DNA of 38,158 nucleotides, from assembly GCA_036514635.1 (NCBI GenBank), contig DATBWU010000131.1, forward strand, positions 1 through 38,158, given 5' to 3'. This stretch comes from DASSFZ01 sp036514635. GTDB taxonomy: Bacteria; Chloroflexota; Anaerolineae; Fen-1058. Both the position numbers and the translations under genes were made by a program. The notes beneath the pieces are model-generated. The model did not search any database. It was not told the origin of the DNA and worked only from the letters and a program-made list of their open reading frames with translations. Positions 35,430-38,158 of the stretch are shown here, in pieces. Each line of letters begins with the position of its first letter. Positions within the stretch are counted from its first letter, which is position 1.

Positions 35430-36707
35430 TCAACCTTGCATGAGTTCGATGAACTGGTCGAACAGATACAGCGCGTCGTGCGGGCCGGGTGAAGCCTCCG
35501 GGTGATACTGCACGCCGAAGGCGCGCAGGGACGGCGCTCGCAGCCCTTCCACACAGCCGTCGTTCAGATTGACGTGCGTGACTTCGACGCCGGCCGGCAG
35601 GCTTTCGGCGCGGACGGCGAAGCCGTGATTGTGGCTGGAGATTTCGACGTGCCCCGTCGGCAAATGCTTCACCGGCTGATTGCCGCCGCGATGCCCGAAC
35701 TTGAGTTTGTACGTCTGCCCGCCCAACGCCAGGCCGAGTAGTTGATGGCCGAGACAGATGCCGAAGATCGGCACGCGGCCCAACAGTTGCTTGATGCTCT
35801 CGATGCCATAGGTCACGGCGGCGGGATCGCCAGGCCCGTTGGACAGAAACACACCGTCGGGCTTCATCGCCAGCACATCCGAAGCCGGCGTCTGGGCCGG
35901 GACGATCGTCACGCGGCAATCGTGCGCGGCCAACTGGCGCAGGATGTTGCGCTTGATGCCGTAGTCGTAGGCGATGACGTGGAATTTGGAGGCTGGGGGT
36001 TGGAGATTGGAGGTTGGAGGTTGGAGATTGGAGGTTGGAGGTTGGAGGTTGGAGGTTGGAGATTGGAGGTTGGAATCTAACTTCCATCCTCCAACTTCCA
36101 ACTTCCAACTTCCATCCTCTAAGATCCAATGATACGGCTCGGCGCAGGTGACTTCTTTTGCCAGGTCGAGGCCGTTCATGTCCGGCGCGGCGCGGGCCAG
36201 CGCGATCAGCCGATCCGGATCGGTGTTCACGCTGGAGAGCGCGGCATTCTGCGCGCCAACCGTGCGAATGTGCCGGACGAGCGCGCGGGTGTCCACGTCG
36301 GTGATGCCGGCGATGCCGCGCTCGCACAAATACTCGTCGAGCGTCTTCGAGGCGCGCCAGTTGCTGGCGATGGGACTGGCCTCGCGCACGACGAAGCCGG
36401 CCACCCACGAGCGATCCGATTCGTCGTCCTCGCCGTTCGCGCCGTAGTTGCCGATGTGCGGCTGCGTCATCACGACGATCTGGCCGTGATACGATGGATC
36501 CGTCAGGATTTCCTGATAACCGGTGATGCTCGTGTTGAACACAACCTCGCCCGTGCGCTCGCCGATCGCGCCGAAGGCAAAGCCGGGCCAGAGAGTCCCG
36601 TCAGCGAGGGCGAGCAGAGCAGGGGGATTGGCGATTGGCGATTGGCGATTGATGATTGCTGATTGATGATTGGCGATTGATGATTGCTGATGGTCGATTG
36701 GATTCAT
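35430..36707 (-). CDS. carA: Carbamoyl-phosphate synthase, small (glutaminase) subunit
   Basis: 425 residues from ATG 36705-36707; another in-frame ATG at 36740 is possible and neither has a clear ribosome site. It hydrolyses glutamine and passes ammonia to CarB. The family N-terminus starts only at about residue 30 (ALLALADGTLWPGFAFGAIGERTGEVVFNTSITGYQEILTDPSY); the residues before it come from a GATTG repeat (SSIANHQSAIINRQSPIAN). The C-terminal amidotransferase has the catalytic Cys in GICLGHQLLGLALGG and the His-Glu pair in YHPEASPGP. Between the two domains, a tandem insert (35985-36121) encodes about 45 residues with SNLQPPT heptads. The insert sits in the linker, so activity is probably kept. 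Confidence 0.95.
   Translation of the reverse strand: MNPIDHQQSSIANHQSAIINRQSPIANPPALLALADGTLWPGFAFGAIGERTGEVVFNTSITGYQEILTDPSYHGQIVVMTQPHIGNYGANGEDDESDRSWVAGFVVREASPIASNWRASKTLDEYLCERGIAGITDVDTRALVRHIRTVGAQNAALSSVNTDPDRLIALARAAPDMNGLDLAKEVTCAEPYHWILEDGSWKLEVGGWKLDSNLQSPTSNLQPPTSNLQPPTSNLQPPASKFHVIAYDYGIKRNILRQLAAHDCRVTIVPAQTPASDVLAMKPDGVFLSNGPGDPAAVTYGIESIKQLLGRVPIFGICLGHQLLGLALGGQTYKLKFGHRGGNQPVKHLPTGHVEISSHNHGFAVRAESLPAGVEVTHVNLNDGCVEGLRAPSLRAFGVQYHPEASPGPHDALYLFDQFIELMQG
35985..36121. repeat. In-frame tandem and inverted repeat inside carA (GGAGGTTGGAGATT family)
   Basis: About nine GGAGGTT/GGAGATT words in a row are followed by the inverted words CTTCCATCCTCCAACTTCCA... . It is translated on the minus strand as LEDGSWKLEVGGWKLDSNLQ followed by four SNLQPPT-type heptads. 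The heptads are identical at protein level, which suggests recent slippage or selection for the frame. Confidence 0.9.
36628..36700. repeat. GATTG-family word repeat forming the 5' end of carA
   Basis: Repeated GATTGGCGATTGGCGATTGA words with no CAATC arm. It encodes about 24 residues in front of the conserved CarA N-terminus. Confidence 0.75.
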
Positions 36708-36718
36708 GCTAGTGTCAG

Positions 36719-36770
36719 TTGCCACTGATTGACTGTTCACTGCTCACTGTTCACTGCTCACTGTTCACTG
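36719..36770. repeat. Tandem word repeat TCACTG between ppc and carA
   Basis: GTTCACTGCTCACTGTTCAC and further TCACTG(T/C) words, about six units. It occupies the whole gap between the ppc stop and carA and leaves no room for an ordinary ribosome site for carA. Confidence 0.75.
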
Positions 36771-36771
36771 C

Positions 36772-38158
36772 TTATCCCGTGTTCCTCAATCCGGCGGCGA
36801 TGCCGTTGATCGTCAGCACGACGACTTCGCGCAGCTCGTCGGCGTCAGGCCCATCGGGATCGGGCAGGGCGCGCAGGCGGCGCAGCATCTCGATCTGAAT
36901 GTAATTGAGCGGATCGACGTACGGATTCCGCAACTGGATCGAGCGCTGAATCACCGGATCGGGGTCCATCAGTTCGCTATGGCCGGTAACGGCCAGGATC
37001 GCCTGCCGCGTGCGATCGTATTCGGCGCAGATGCGCGCGAAGAGGGTGTCGGCCAGCCCGCGATCGGGAACGAGCGCCGAGTAAAGTTGAGCGATGCCCA
37101 TGTCGGCTTTCAGCAGCGACATCTCGGCATTGTCGAGCACGGCGCGCAAGAAGGGCCATTGCGCGTACATGTCGCTCAAAATGGATGAGTGCGCGTGAGA
37201 CGTGAAGCGCGATAACGCCGTGCCCAGGCCATACCACCCTGGCAGATTGAAGCGGCTCTGCATCCACGAGAACACCCAGGGGATGGCGCGGATGTGCTCG
37301 ATGCGCAGGGTGTCGTCCCCGCGCGAAGCCGGGCGCGAGCCGATGCGCAACCGGCTGATCTCGTCGATCGGCGTCGCCGCGTGCCAATAGTCGATGAAGC
37401 CGGGTGTCTCGTAGACGAGTTCGCGATAGGCCGCGTGCGCCGAGGCCGCCAGATCGCTCACCGCCCGCCGCCATTCCGGGTGCTGATCGGCCGGTTCGTC
37501 GGTGGTTGCGCTTGCCAGCAGCACGGCACTGACGATCTGCTCCAGATGTCGATGCGCGAGATCGGGATCGGCGTAGCGCGAGGCAATCGTCTCGCCCTGC
37601 TCGGTCAGGCGGAAGCGGCCATTGATCGTGCCCGGCGGCTGCGCGCGGATGGCGCGGTTGGCCGGGCCGCCGCCGCGCGCCACGGTTCCGCCGCGCCCGT
37701 GAAAGATCGTCAGCTTGATCCCGCGCTCGCGGCACACGCGCACAATGTTCTCCTGCGCTTGATACAGCGCCCAGTTCGCCGCTAGGTAGCCGCCGTCCTT
37801 GTTGCTGTCCGAGTAGCCGATCATCACCATCTGCTCATGGCCGCAAGTGGCCAGGTGCGCGCGGTACACGTCGAGGTCGAAAAGGTCGGTGAGGATGGTC
37901 GGGGCGGCGTCGAGGTCGTCCACCGTTTCAAAGAGCGGGACGATTTGCATCCCGGCCTCACAGCCCGCCCAGCGCGCGAGCAAGAGCACGGTGAGGAGAT
38001 CGGCGGGGCCGCGCGTCATGGAGACGATGAACGGGCCGAGGAGCTCACGGCCATAGACGGATTGCGCGCGGGCGACGAGCCGGAAGAGCGACCACGTTTC
38101 GGCGGTCTCGGCAGTGACGCCGGGATGCGCGGCAAGCGCCGGGGCGGGTTGAGACAAG
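36772..38158 (-). CDS. ppc: Phosphoenolpyruvate carboxylase, C-terminal half (partial at window edge)
   Basis: 462 residues to a TAA at 36772-36774; the frame is open to the window edge, so the N-terminal half is missing here, not truncated. It carboxylates PEP to oxaloacetate, feeding glutamate/aspartate carbon skeletons. Motifs: VSMTRGPADLLTVLLLAR, MIGYSDSNKDGGYLAANWALY (active-site signature), FHGRGGTVARGGGPANRAI, the RIGSRPASR loop, IPWVFSWMQSRFNLPGWYG and the invariant C-terminal RNTG. Sequence and length fit the bacterial type. Confidence 0.97.
   Translation of the reverse strand, partial: LSQPAPALAAHPGVTAETAETWSLFRLVARAQSVYGRELLGPFIVSMTRGPADLLTVLLLARWAGCEAGMQIVPLFETVDDLDAAPTILTDLFDLDVYRAHLATCGHEQMVMIGYSDSNKDGGYLAANWALYQAQENIVRVCRERGIKLTIFHGRGGTVARGGGPANRAIRAQPPGTINGRFRLTEQGETIASRYADPDLAHRHLEQIVSAVLLASATTDEPADQHPEWRRAVSDLAASAHAAYRELVYETPGFIDYWHAATPIDEISRLRIGSRPASRGDDTLRIEHIRAIPWVFSWMQSRFNLPGWYGLGTALSRFTSHAHSSILSDMYAQWPFLRAVLDNAEMSLLKADMGIAQLYSALVPDRGLADTLFARICAEYDRTRQAILAVTGHSELMDPDPVIQRSIQLRNPYVDPLNYIQIEMLRRLRALPDPDGPDADELREVVVLTINGIAAGLRNTG

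Noticed and set aside
36001..36060. Simple-sequence sequencing artefact in carA
   Set aside because: The array keeps the reading frame across about 45 codons and is followed by inverted words as in the other repeat families, so it is treated as genuine, though long-read confirmation would help.

Overview
This window is a GC-rich bacterial chromosome segment with dense, operon-like gene layout. It most resembles a Chloroflexota (Anaerolineae- or Chloroflexia-like) genome. That is an inference from protein character, the heavy load of short imperfect palindromes between and inside genes, and the mix of nitrogen, sulfur and tetrapyrrole genes. No rRNA or other marker fixes the taxon. I saw no tRNA, rRNA, CRISPR array or intact transposase gene.

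Layout. 1-3057 (+): tail of one membrane-anchored protein, coupled to a large double von Willebrand factor A (VWA) protein. 3064-17371 (-): a nitrogen block with a small membrane protein, glutamine synthetase (glnA), a LysE-type exporter, a GAF-GAF histidine kinase with an ANTAR (RNA-binding) response regulator, glutamate synthase (gltB), a small conserved protein, an ammonium transporter and an NhaD/ArsB-like ion transporter. 17897-19709 (+): a second ammonium transporter plus a P-II protein, behind a clear promoter and an intrinsic terminator in the leader. 20154-31177 (+): sulfite/nitrite reductase, a small conserved protein, cobA, cysH, precorrin-2 dehydrogenase, hemA, hemC, hemD, hemB and hemL. 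31442-38158 (-): carB, a GNAT acetyltransferase, carA and the C-terminal part of PEP carboxylase (cut by the window edge).

How the genes fit together. Ammonium enters through Amt and is fixed by GlnA and GltB. Glutamine feeds CarAB, and PEP carboxylase replenishes oxaloacetate. Glutamate (as glutamyl-tRNA) feeds HemA/HemL, HemB, HemC and HemD to uroporphyrinogen III. CobA and the precorrin-2 dehydrogenase then lead to siroheme, the cofactor of the reductase at the head of the same gene run, and CysH supplies its sulfite. The kinase/ANTAR pair, the terminator in the amt leader, a P-II without the usual uridylylation tyrosine and a glutamine synthetase without the usual adenylylation tyrosine all suggest that nitrogen control here does not follow the enterobacterial covalent-modification scheme.

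The most unusual feature is the repeat load. A 129-bp element occurs four times at exactly the same length (129 = 3 x 43), plus a degenerate copy, and supplies the C-terminus of HemD and abuts or supplies the start of HemL. Several other word-repeat palindrome families lie inside housekeeping genes without breaking the frame (gltB x3, carB x3, carA x2, hemC), and others form gene ends, stops or starts. This resembles, by analogy only, the in-gene palindromic elements of Rickettsia. I also see two MITE-like elements with similar ends, a perfect 33-bp hairpin, and two transporter leaders sharing a 12-nt motif and a terminator-like hairpin.
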